15,888 nt of DNA, taken from positions 66,776-82,663 of the forward strand of contig DAXO01000056.1 of the NCBI GenBank assembly GCA_002506425.1, written 5' to 3'. Each line of letters opens with the position of its first letter. Position 1 is the first letter of the stretch. This DNA is from Methanomassiliicoccaceae archaeon UBA480. Lineage in GTDB: Archaea > Thermoplasmatota > Thermoplasmata > Methanomassiliicoccales > Methanomethylophilaceae. The notes under the pieces were generated by a model that searched no databases, had not been told where the DNA came from, and saw only the letters and a program-made list of their open reading frames with translations. A program made the position numbers and the translations under genes. Below are positions 1 through 7,242 of the stretch, piece by piece.

Positions 1-1322
1 TGTCCCATCATGGACATCCTGTGCAGGGAAGGCTGCCTGTTGAACAGCACGACGTCTCCGTCGACGAGCTGCCTCTCCACGGTGTAGTCGACCTCGAGTC
101 CCTCCGCCACATCGGCGGCGTTCTTCTCGGTGACCCTGATCCTCCTGCCGTCGGAACGGATGACGTAGTTCACTCCGGGGACGTAGGGGTGGTCGCTGAG
201 GGGGCCGGGACCGCGGGCGACGAACTCGCGCATCTTCTCGAGGTTGTGCGCATTGACGTGCACCGGCACGGTGAGCTCCCTGGCCGCGATGACGGGCACA
301 CCGACCTCGTTGATCGAGAGCAGGGGATCGGGGGAGATGACGGTACGGGCGCTGAAGTTGACACGCTTACCGGACAGGTTGGACCTGAAGCGTCCCTCCT
401 TTCCCTTGAGCCTCTGGGCGAGGGTCTTCAGGGGACGGCCGGACCTGTGCCTCGCGGGAGGTATTCCGGAGGTCTGGTTGTCGAAGTAGGTGGTGACATG
501 GTACTGGAGCAGCTCCCAGAGGTCCTCCACGATCAGCTGGGGGGCTCCGGCGTCGCGGTTCTCCCTCAGCCTCTGGTTGATCCTCAGGACATCGACCAGC
601 TTGTGGGTCAGATCGTCCTCGGACCTCTCTCCTGAATCGAGGGTGATGGAGGGCCTCACCGTCACGGGCGGAACCGCCAGAGCGGTCAGGACCATCCACT
701 CGGGCCTGCAGGTCTCGGGATCGAATCCCAGGGCCCTCAGGTCGTCGTCGGGGACGCGCTCGAGCCTCTCGCGGACCTCTTTGGCGGTCAGCTTGTGGTT
801 GTCGTTGACCTCCCTGAAGGTTGTGGGCTTGTCGAGCTTGATCTTGATCTGCTCGGCGCCGCAGTAGGGACACATGCCCTTGCCGGAAGCGTCCTTGGCG
901 GTCTCCTTCGAGTAGTTCTTGAACTCGACGGTGTCCCCTCCGTACTCCTCCATCTTCTCCATGCTGTCCAGGCGGGCCTGGATCTGCTCGGCGGAGAGCA
1001 TGAGCCTTCCGCAGTGGCTGCATGTGGACTCGAGGAGCATCTTGATGTCCTTGATGAATCCGACATGGATGACGGGCATGGCGAGGTCGATATGGCCGAA
1101 GTGGCCGGGGCACTCGTCGACCTTGCATCCGCAGGTCTTGCAGCGGAGGCCGGGCTCGATGACTCCCATGTGGGGGTCCATCAGACCCATCTCGATCGGA
1201 TAGCCCTCGTCGTCGTACGTATCCGCCGTTATGATCTTGGTGGCGGACATCCTCCTGATCTCGTCCGGCGAGACGCAGGAGAACTTAATGGATCCAATCC
1301 TCTTTGTGATACCGGCTGTCAT
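1..1322 (-). CDS. rpoA1: DNA-directed RNA polymerase subunit A' (Rpo1N), N-terminal part, cut by window edge
   Basis: This is the large catalytic subunit that carries the clamp and the first part of the active site of archaeal RNA polymerase. The first 440 codons are present. Visible are the clamp zinc site CKTCGCKVDECPGH (C61, C64, C71, H74), a second cysteine set (C101/C104 and C151/C154), the LKGKEGRFRSNLSGKRVNFSART segment of the rudder/switch region, split here as LKGKEGRFR and NLSGKRVNFSART, and NRQPSLHRMSMMG at the cut. The metal-binding NADFDGD motif, normally just after this, lies outside the window. The ATG overlaps the rpoB stop as ATGA (1322-1319), so the two genes are translationally coupled. 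Archaea normally follow this gene with rpoA2; that cannot be seen here. No frameshift is seen in the part present. Confidence 0.97.
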   Translation of the reverse strand, partial: MTAGITKRIGSIKFSCVSPDEIRRMSATKIITADTYDDEGYPIEMGLMDPHMGVIEPGLRCKTCGCKVDECPGHFGHIDLAMPVIHVGFIKDIKMLLESTCSHCGRLMLSAEQIQARLDSMEKMEEYGGDTVEFKNYSKETAKDASGKGMCPYCGAEQIKIKLDKPTTFREVNDNHKLTAKEVRERLERVPDDDLRALGFDPETCRPEWMVLTALAVPPVTVRPSITLDSGERSEDDLTHKLVDVLRINQRLRENRDAGAPQLIVEDLWELLQYHVTTYFDNQTSGIPPARHRSGRPLKTLAQRLKGKEGRFRSNLSGKRVNFSARTVISPDPLLSINEVGVPVIAARELTVPVHVNAHNLEKMREFVARGPGPLSDHPYVPGVNYVIRSDGRRIRVTEKNAADVAEGLEVDYTVERQLVDGDVVLFNRQPSLHRMSMMG

Positions 1323-4300
1323 CTCAGGTCCTCCAGCTGAAGCCTCATGGCCACACCCATGCTTAGGAGCTCGTCCATGAGCAGCTTGAACGCGTAGGAC
1401 GTCTGGACGGGGTAGATGTGGGTGTGGTTCTTGCACACCGGGCAGTACAGCGCCCCGTTCCTGTCCTTGATTGCAATATGTCCGCACTTGGGGTTGCCGC
1501 AGATGTACTGGACGGTTCCGTCGGACTCGTCGAGCAGCCTGTCCTTGATGACCATGGCGGCGCCGTGACCGATGAGACAGTCCCTCTCCATCTCTCCGAA
1601 CCTCAGACCTCCCTGCCTGGAGCGTCCCTCCGTGGGCTGCCTGGTGAGGATCTGGACGGGTCCTCTGGACCTGACGTGCATCTTTCCGCTGACCATGTGG
1701 TGCAGCTTCTCGTAGAAGATCACACCGGTGTAGACCTCGGTCTGGATCATGCGTCCGGTCCTGCCGTCGTACATAGTCTCCTTTCCATCCCTCTTGAATC
1801 CGTTCCTGAGGAGGCCGTCGCGGATGGAGTCCTCGTTCTCTCCGGAGAACGCGGTACCGTCGATGATGCGGCCTTCCATGGATCCGACCCTTCCCGCGAT
1901 CATCTCGAGCACGTGCCCGATGGTCATACGGGACGGGATTCCGTGAGGGTTGACGACGAGGTCGGGCGTGACTCCGTCGGACGTGAACGGCATGTCGCAC
2001 TGGTCGACGAGCCTTCCGACGACTCCCTTCTGACCGAACCTGGAGCAGAACTTGTCTCCGAGCTCGGGGATCCTCTCGTCCCTGACCTTGACGCGGACGA
2101 GCCTGCATCCGTTCTCGGACTCGGTGATCATGACGGAATCGACGTATCCCTTCTCTCCGGGACGGACGGTGACGGATGTCTCCCTGCGCTTCTGGGGCGT
2201 GAGGAAGTCCGTGTCCTCCTCCAGGAACCTGGGGGGAGAGGTCTTTCCGATGAGGACGTCGGATCCGCGGACCGCACTCTCGGGGGAGATGAGACCGTCC
2301 TCGCTGAGCTCCGCGTAGGCCATGTCGGCCCTGGCGCCCATTATGTCGGGCGAGGGGATCTCGAAGTGGTCCTCCTGTCCGCCGGGATAGCGGCGCTCCT
2401 CGGCGCGGTAGGACCTCATGAAGGTGGACCTTCCCAGACCCCTCTGGACGGAGCTCTTGTTCATGATCAGCGCATCCTCGATGTTGTATCCGTGGTAGGA
2501 GAGGACGGCGATGCAGAAGTTCTGTCCTGCGGGCCTGTGCTTGTATTTGATGTACTGCATGGTCTGGGTCTGGACCATGGGCACCTGGGGGTACTGCATC
2601 AGGTGGCCCCTGGTGTCGGGCCTGATCCTGTAGTTGGACGTGGGCACTCCCAGAGCCTGCTTACCCATTCCCGCTCCCATGGTGATACGGGGTGCGGAGT
2701 TGTGCTCCGGATACGGAACGATTCCGGCGGCGACTCCGATGATGACCATCGGGTCGACCTCCATGTGGGTGTACTTGGGCTCGACCTTGGTGGGGACGGT
2801 GAACTCCTGTCCGCACCACTTGCACTTGAGGACCGCGTCCTCGTCCTTGCCGGGGTTCATCCAGTCCGCATCGGTCTTGGACAGTGCATGGCTGCAGCAC
2901 GGGCACCTCTTCGGGAGGTCGTAGGCCTCGACGAGGACGAGGGAATCCTCCTCCTCTTCGGCATCGAGCCACTCCATGATGCCCTCGCGGAACAGGTCGT
3001 CCCATCTGATGCGTCCGTCGCGGATGCCCTCGATGTGCTTCCTGGTGAGCGCGAGCCTTCCGTTCTTCACGATGAGCAGAGGCCTTCTGAGACGTCCCTC
3101 GTCGCAGTTGATGACGACCTCGCCCATCTCCTCGTCGTAGCGGATGTTGATCTCGTTGGACAGGAGTCCGCAGCGCCTGCGCTCCCTGATGTCCGATACG
3201 AGCTTGGAGGGGTTTGCGTGGGTTCCGACCAGGTCTCCGTTGACGTAGACCCTGGCGCCCGCGCTGGACTTGACTGTCTCGAGGTCCAGCTCCCTGAGCA
3301 TCCATTTGACGTCCGCCTCGGGGAATCCCTCGGACACGTCGATGATGAGCGCGGCGTTCTTCACGAGACCGCAGTTCTGTCCTTCCGGAGTCTCGGAGGG
3401 GCACAGCCTTCCCCACTGGGTGGGGTGCAGGTCACGGGCCTCGAAGTGCGGCTGGCTCCTGGTCAGGGAGGAGGTGATCCTCCTCAGGTGGGACATGGCG
3501 GACAGGTTGGATGTCCTGTCGAGCAGCTGAGACACTCCGGCGCGTCCTCCGACCCAGTTTCCGGTGGCGAGCGCGTGCAGGAGCTTGTGCGTGAGCAGGT
3601 CGGGGCGGATGGAGGATCCGATGTTCATCTCGGACTTCTTCCTTCCCCAGTTCCTCTCGAGCTGGTACTTCAGATCCTTCATGAGGCTGCTGAAGCTCGT
3701 CCTGAAAAGGTCCTCCATGAGGTCTCCGGACAGCTTGAGCCTCTTGTTGGCGTAGTGGTCCTTGTCGTCCTCCTTCCTCTTGCCGAGGCTCAGCTCCAGA
3801 ACGGAGCGGGCGATGCGGCCGAGGAAGATGGCCTTCTTCATGCGGTCCTCCTGGGAGTCTCCCAGGTGAGGCAGCAGGGACCTGTCGAGGATGCTCTCGA
3901 CCTTCTTGGTCCTGTACTCCTTCGCCTGACCGGCGGCGAAGTTCCTCTCGAGGAACAGGATGGCGTCCTCCTGGGTGTGGTAGCCGTTGGGGGCGTAGGT
4001 CTTCTTGTCGAAAGACGCCTCGATGTTGGCGTAGACGATGTTCGCCATGGCCTCGTCGGAGACGATGGTCTCGAAGATCTCCTCATCGGACTCCATTCCC
4101 AGAGCCTTCATCAGGGCGATGAGGGGGATGCTTCCGGAGGCGACGGGCACGGAGACCATGACCATTCCGTCCTTCTTCTTCTCCACGAGAGTGAGAGCGC
4201 GGTATCCGTCCTTCTGGGAGAACACCTTGGCGACCTCCACGGCGGCGCCGTACTTCTCGTTGTACTCGACCATGACCCTGTTGGGGGCGAGGTCCTCCAG

Positions 4301-4921
4301 CGTGATCAGGACCCTCTCGGTTCCGCCGATGATGAAGTATCCTCCGGGTTCCCTGGGATCCTCCTTCTGCCTGATCAGCTCGTCCTCGTACTCGACATCG
4401 GAGATGGGGTGCTCCAGGTGCTTCTCCATCACCTGGCGGTTCAGGTTGCATCCGGACGACTTGACCATCATCGGGAGGTCTCCGACGTGGATCCACCTGT
4501 CGCTCTCGGGCATCTCCTTCTCGACGCCATCCTCGAACACATCGAATCTGACGAAGACCTTGGACATGTAGTTCAGGTTCCTGAGCCTGGCCTCCATGGG
4601 CGTGAGCTCGTGGCTGTATCCGTTGGCCTCCATCACGGTGGGGGCCTCGACGCGGATGGTGGGCCTGGACTGGAGATCGACGTTTCCGTCCTCGTCCCTC
4701 CTCCTGCCGATGTGGATCTCGATGTTCCTTCCTCCCACCCTCTCGGCATCGAGCTTTATGACGCCTCTCTCGGCATCGTCGGTGGGAACGCGGATGTCGT
4801 CGACGATCCTCTGCATCCTGCTGTTCGGATTCTCGGGCGTGGCCAGGAAGTCGTCGAAAGAAGTGATATGGTGGCTGACGATGTTGTGGTCTTTGAAATA
4901 GAGCTCTACGAGGTCCCTCAA
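1319..4921 (-). CDS. rpoB: DNA-directed RNA polymerase subunit B (Rpo2), unsplit
   Basis: This is the second largest RNA polymerase subunit, forming the wall, protrusion and hybrid-binding region. It is 1200 residues in one piece, equal to B'' plus B' of most methanogens. Motifs include SYHGYNIEDALIMNKSS (about 806-822), GDKFCSRFGQKGVVG near 950, and the anchor region with RGPVQILTRQPTEGRS. Two zinc sites are clear: C673/C676 with C700/C703, and C1141/C1146 with C1160/C1163 close to the C-terminus. The start is TTG: an in-frame TGA sits immediately before it, and the rpoH end supplies a GGGGGTGA ribosome-binding site four bases away. The ATG at 4925 is out of frame, and the first in-frame ATG is only at residue 36. 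The gene lies 4 nt from rpoH and overlaps rpoA1 by 4 nt, so it is one operon. Confidence 0.98.
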   Translation of the reverse strand: MRDLVELYFKDHNIVSHHITSFDDFLATPENPNSRMQRIVDDIRVPTDDAERGVIKLDAERVGGRNIEIHIGRRRDEDGNVDLQSRPTIRVEAPTVMEANGYSHELTPMEARLRNLNYMSKVFVRFDVFEDGVEKEMPESDRWIHVGDLPMMVKSSGCNLNRQVMEKHLEHPISDVEYEDELIRQKEDPREPGGYFIIGGTERVLITLEDLAPNRVMVEYNEKYGAAVEVAKVFSQKDGYRALTLVEKKKDGMVMVSVPVASGSIPLIALMKALGMESDEEIFETIVSDEAMANIVYANIEASFDKKTYAPNGYHTQEDAILFLERNFAAGQAKEYRTKKVESILDRSLLPHLGDSQEDRMKKAIFLGRIARSVLELSLGKRKEDDKDHYANKRLKLSGDLMEDLFRTSFSSLMKDLKYQLERNWGRKKSEMNIGSSIRPDLLTHKLLHALATGNWVGGRAGVSQLLDRTSNLSAMSHLRRITSSLTRSQPHFEARDLHPTQWGRLCPSETPEGQNCGLVKNAALIIDVSEGFPEADVKWMLRELDLETVKSSAGARVYVNGDLVGTHANPSKLVSDIRERRRCGLLSNEINIRYDEEMGEVVINCDEGRLRRPLLIVKNGRLALTRKHIEGIRDGRIRWDDLFREGIMEWLDAEEEEDSLVLVEAYDLPKRCPCCSHALSKTDADWMNPGKDEDAVLKCKWCGQEFTVPTKVEPKYTHMEVDPMVIIGVAAGIVPYPEHNSAPRITMGAGMGKQALGVPTSNYRIRPDTRGHLMQYPQVPMVQTQTMQYIKYKHRPAGQNFCIAVLSYHGYNIEDALIMNKSSVQRGLGRSTFMRSYRAEERRYPGGQEDHFEIPSPDIMGARADMAYAELSEDGLISPESAVRGSDVLIGKTSPPRFLEEDTDFLTPQKRRETSVTVRPGEKGYVDSVMITESENGCRLVRVKVRDERIPELGDKFCSRFGQKGVVGRLVDQCDMPFTSDGVTPDLVVNPHGIPSRMTIGHVLEMIAGRVGSMEGRIIDGTAFSGENEDSIRDGLLRNGFKRDGKETMYDGRTGRMIQTEVYTGVIFYEKLHHMVSGKMHVRSRGPVQILTRQPTEGRSRQGGLRFGEMERDCLIGHGAAMVIKDRLLDESDGTVQYICGNPKCGHIAIKDRNGALYCPVCKNHTHIYPVQTSYAFKLLMDELLSMGVAMRLQLEDLR

Positions 4922-4925
4922 TCAT

Positions 4926-5189
4926 TCACCCCCTCGTGACGAGCCTGTAGACCACGAACTCCTGCGCGGTCTCGCTCTTCCTTACGATCTTGACGACCCT
5001 TCCCTCGTCTATGGGACCGTAAATGGTCTCCAGGATCTTGATGCCAGGATCGCTTTTCCTTATCTTCGGAAGCTGGCCCTTCGTGATGTGGAGCTCCCCA
5101 AGCACCCTGTCCGCCTCTTCTGGATCCAGAAGGTGGTGCTCCGGAGTGAGCACGTGCCTGAGCACATTGAAGCTAGTTTCTGCTGCCAA
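4926..5189 (-). CDS. rpoH: DNA-directed RNA polymerase subunit H (Rpo5)
   Basis: This is the small archaeal/eukaryotic-type subunit equivalent to the C-terminal domain of Rpb5, assembled at the jaw of RNA polymerase. At 87 residues it is near the family's usual size of about 80. The family pattern is plain: FNVLRHVLTPEHHLLDPEE at the N-terminus, then LPKIRKSDP, then VVKIVRKSETAQEFVVYRLV at the end. I prefer the TTG at 5189, because AGGTGA lies five bases upstream of it. A GTG at 5198 in the same frame is possible but has no ribosome-binding site, and a TAG directly precedes it. It is the first gene of the rpoH-rpoB-rpoA1 order typical of archaea. No convincing TATA box was found in the roughly 110 bases between it and tRNA-Lys, so it may be co-transcribed with that tRNA. 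Confidence 0.94.
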   Translation of the reverse strand: MAAETSFNVLRHVLTPEHHLLDPEEADRVLGELHITKGQLPKIRKSDPGIKILETIYGPIDEGRVVKIVRKSETAQEFVVYRLVTRG

Positions 5190-5301
5190 GTGATTCACCT
5201 ACTCTTGCCCAGCCCGGTCAGCTGGTTAATCGGTTTCAGAGAAATGCTACGCATGCCTTCCTCATACTTGATCCGCCGTTCGATCGCTCATGAAGTCCAT
5301 C

Positions 5302-5378
5302 TGGCGGGCCTGAAGGGATTCGAACCCTTGACCACCTGATTAAAAGTCAGATGCTCTACCTAGCTGAGCTACAGGCCC
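5302..5378 (-). tRNA. tRNA-Lys, anticodon UUU
   Basis: The full cloverleaf can be drawn. The acceptor stem GGGCCTG pairs with CAGGCCC, the D stem GCTC with GAGC, the anticodon stem TCTGA with TCAGG (one T-G pair), and the T stem AAGGG with CCCTT around TTCGAAT. The anticodon loop CTTTTAA gives UUU. The discriminator is G and the CCA end is encoded, making 77 bases. No intron is present. The gene differs from tRNA-Lys(CUU) at 15809 at only seven positions. Confidence 0.98.
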
Positions 5379-5420
5379 ATGGATAGCTTAAAGCTTGTAA
5401 GTAGCGGGCAACAGGTACCT

Positions 5421-5431
5421 GTATTTAATAC
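5421..5431 (-). promoter_or_regulatory. Probable TATA box for tRNA-Lys(UUU)
   Basis: On the minus strand this reads GTATTAAATAC, an A/T-rich element in G+C-rich surroundings. Its centre lies about 48 bases before the mature tRNA, which predicts a start near 5400 and a leader of about 20 bases to be removed by RNase P. A 12-base perfect palindrome, ACAGGTACCTGT (5411-5422), abuts it. The assignment rests on spacing and composition only. Confidence 0.4.
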
Positions 5432-5529
5432 AATCGGCGACCCGAGAGCTTGTTCTCGGACGTTCGCGTCGACCTGCGCCCGCAATTCAGCCTTTTGTCT
5501 GAAAGTAGGGTAGTATTGACCCGAATCGG

Positions 5530-6300
5530 TCATACTGTCCTTTTTCTTGCAAAGACAAGATAACCGGTGTGCCCGAGCGTATCGAAGGACGGACGGACCC
5601 CTCCAGGGTGCACCTCCAGATAGCGCTGTATGTTCTCCAGGGCGCGGACGTCGGCATAGCCGGCCTCCCTCAGAGCGATGACGGAGCTCTCGACCTGGTT
5701 CATGTTGGGCACGTAGATGCATATCCTGCCCCCGTCCCTGAGATGGCCCCCCAGATTGACCAGGGCGAGCCATGGATCGGGCATATCCATGGTAAGGACA
5801 TCTGCCTTCCAGTCGATTCCCGGATCGGACTCCCTGGCATCTCCTATCGTGTAGGACCAGAGGGCTCCGATTCCTGTACGGTTGACATTCCTCTCGACCC
5901 TCTTGGCGTTCTCCTCCTTCAGCTCGAGAGTATGGACGCATCCACTCGGAGCGACTGCGGACAGAAGCGCGGTCGTGAGGCCTCCGGATCCCGCTCCGAC
6001 CTCCAGGACGCGGTCGCCCGCGTGGACATCGCAGTGCATCAGGATGGTTGCGGCATCCTTCGGCGTTATTATCTGGGCCCCGCGGTCGAGTGATCCCATC
6101 AGATCCATCGCGCCGGGACGGAACACCGTGTACTCCTTGCCGACTATGGTTATACGGGCGCCGTCATCCAAGCCCTTGAGCTTCGAGCCGTCGACGGCCC
6201 CGAGACCCTGGACCTTGACCATTCCGAACGACACTTTCAGCCAGTGCCTCCTGCCGGACGGGTCCTCTAGAAACACCGTCTCGTTCTCCTGGAACTCCAT
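5530..6300 (-). CDS. trmI: tRNA (adenine-N1)-methyltransferase, TrmI family
   Basis: This is an S-adenosylmethionine-dependent enzyme that methylates N1 of adenine in the T loop of tRNA (positions 57/58 in archaea), stabilising the fold. It has 256 residues, normal for the family. A small N-terminal beta domain is followed by a Rossmann domain with QIITPKDAATILMH (76-89), motif I VLEVGAGSGGLT (98-109), the acidic ribose-binding ELK (126-128) and the catalytic-region motif MDMPDPW (171-177). The C-terminal RPSFDTLGHTGYLVFARK is characteristic. I chose the ATG at 6300 because homologous sequence begins there and a TATA-like TTATGA lies 26 bases upstream; the 36 residues before it in the same frame look non-coding. 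It is transcribed divergently from the DUF1638 gene. Confidence 0.93.
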   Translation of the reverse strand: MEFQENETVFLEDPSGRRHWLKVSFGMVKVQGLGAVDGSKLKGLDDGARITIVGKEYTVFRPGAMDLMGSLDRGAQIITPKDAATILMHCDVHAGDRVLEVGAGSGGLTTALLSAVAPSGCVHTLELKEENAKRVERNVNRTGIGALWSYTIGDARESDPGIDWKADVLTMDMPDPWLALVNLGGHLRDGGRICIYVPNMNQVESSVIALREAGYADVRALENIQRYLEVHPGGVRPSFDTLGHTGYLVFARKRTV

Positions 6301-6320
6301 GACTGCATGATGTGCGACGA

Positions 6321-6331
6321 CATCATAACCG
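6321..6331 (-). promoter_or_regulatory. Probable TATA box for trmI (leaderless start)
   Basis: On the minus strand the sequence GGAAACGGTTATGATG places an A-containing BRE-like segment before TTATGA. Its centre is about 26 bases from the trmI ATG, so transcription would begin at or next to the start codon. No ribosome-binding site is seen before that ATG, which fits a leaderless message. Confidence 0.35.
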
Positions 6332-6343
6332 TTTCCGACGCGC

Positions 6344-6352
6344 AACAAATAT
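6344..6352 (+). promoter_or_regulatory. Probable TATA box for the DUF1638 gene (leaderless start)
   Basis: CAACAAATATCC is centred about 28 bases before the ATG at 6378. Together with the absence of a Shine-Dalgarno sequence (only GCGAAGCAAC precedes the ATG), it suggests a leaderless transcript. It lies back-to-back with the trmI promoter in a 77-base divergent gap. Confidence 0.4.
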
Positions 6353-6377
6353 CCGCAGACAAGCCTTGCGAAGCAAC

Positions 6378-7199
6378 ATGACCCATGGAAGACTCGGCAT
6401 CGTCGCATGCCCCATGCTGGAGGACGAACTGGTCCACAGCCTCTCCGAGGACAAGGAGGAGAAGCGCATACTGGTCCTGAACACCCCGTACAACGGCAGC
6501 CTGAAGAAGAAGCTCGAATGGAAGAAGCTGAAGTACGAGGAGGTCGACGAGACCGATTTCATGAACGGCTGGATCGACATAGATCCGAATCAGTTCAATG
6601 TCATCATCAAGATGAACAACCTCGGCCTGCACGCGGAACCCGCCAAGCTCAAGGAGTTCGTCCAGGACGAGCTCGTCATGCTAAGCGGCCGCATCGATGC
6701 CGCCGGCCTGTACTATGGGATGTGCGGGAACTACGGATGGGACATAACCAAGTGGTCGGAGGAGCACCTGCCGTTCAAGGTTGAGGTATTCCGCGACTGC
6801 AAGGGAAGGGTCTGCGACGACTGCGTCGGAGTGGCCGTGGGAGGCCTCGAAGGTTATCAGAGGCTGATAAAGAAGTACACCGGCGTCCTGCTGCTGACCC
6901 CTGCGGTGGCCACCAACTGGCTCGACTTCCTGAGTGCCGGCGACATGGGCAAGGGCCTGAAGCTCATGCCGAGCAGCGGGGACCCGAAGAAGGACATGAA
7001 GGACCTCCTGATCATGTGCGGATACAACTCCGCCGTGCAGATCGACACGGGATTCGAGGACCGCGCAGAGTTCGACAAGCATGCGAAGGACCTGACGGAC
7101 TACATGGGATTCAAGCTGCTCCAGGCTCCGCCGGACTTCGTGGACCACGGCCCCACCGAGAGGCTGTACGAGAACTGCAAGAAGGACCTCCCGGCCTGA
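6378..7199 (+). CDS. DUF1638 domain-containing protein, function unknown
   Basis: This is a 273-residue soluble protein with no signal peptide or membrane segment, matching the DUF1638 pattern as I remember it: an N-terminal Rossmann-like strand ending in a cysteine (IVACPMLEDEL, C11), a central YGMCGN (C116) followed by WDITKW, a cysteine cluster CKGRVCDDC (C141, C146, C149), and GVLLLTPAVATNWLDFL (169-185). The spaced cysteines suggest a metal or cofactor site, but no ligand has been shown. In methylotrophic methanogens I recall such genes beside corrinoid methyltransferase genes; here it stands alone between trmI and proS. The ATG at 6378 is chosen for conserved sequence onset and promoter spacing. 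It is convergent with proS, ending 43 bases from that gene's stop. Confidence 0.82.
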   Translation: MTHGRLGIVACPMLEDELVHSLSEDKEEKRILVLNTPYNGSLKKKLEWKKLKYEEVDETDFMNGWIDIDPNQFNVIIKMNNLGLHAEPAKLKEFVQDELVMLSGRIDAAGLYYGMCGNYGWDITKWSEEHLPFKVEVFRDCKGRVCDDCVGVAVGGLEGYQRLIKKYTGVLLLTPAVATNWLDFLSAGDMGKGLKLMPSSGDPKKDMKDLLIMCGYNSAVQIDTGFEDRAEFDKHAKDLTDYMGFKLLQAPPDFVDHGPTERLYENCKKDLPA

Positions 7200-7212
7200 C
7201 CGGGAGGGTTTT
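7187..7212 (+). terminator. Hairpin plus U-run terminator overlapping the DUF1638 stop codon
   Basis: CCTCCCGG (7187-7194) pairs perfectly with CCGGGAGG (7200-7207) around the loop CCTGA. The TGA stop codon lies in that loop. GTTTTCC follows directly. Archaeal termination depends mainly on U-runs; this one has four, so it would be a modest terminator. Confidence 0.45.
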
Positions 7213-7218
7213 CCAGGA

Positions 7219-7234
7219 CCCGCCGAAAGGCGGG
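7219..7234. terminator. GAAA-loop hairpin between convergent genes
   Basis: CCCGCC-GAAA-GGCGGG forms a perfect six-pair stem with a GNRA loop on the plus strand, lying between the stops of the DUF1638 gene and proS. It could end or stabilise the 3' end of either transcript. There is no U-run directly after it on either strand. Confidence 0.3.
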
Positions 7235-7242
7235 CCCCGGGC

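Noticed and set aside
4083..4925. ATG at 4925 as the start of rpoB.
   Set aside because: It opens a different frame whose translation is arginine-rich shadow sequence; the RpoB frame is read only from 4921.
1418..4939. Very long open frame (1173 codons) on the plus strand opposite rpoB.
   Set aside because: It is antisense to a clear rpoB, its translation is rich in V, L, D, G and H without any family likeness, and such mirror frames are common opposite genes with strong G+C codon bias.
5442..5459. Hairpin CCGAGAG-CTTG-TTCTCGG after trmI as a terminator.
   Set aside because: There is no U-run after it in the direction of trmI transcription, and it lies 70 bases beyond the stop.
6301..6408. 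An N-terminal extension of TrmI upstream of 6300.
   Set aside because: The extra 36 residues have no family similarity and would overlap the promoter and start of the divergent DUF1638 gene.
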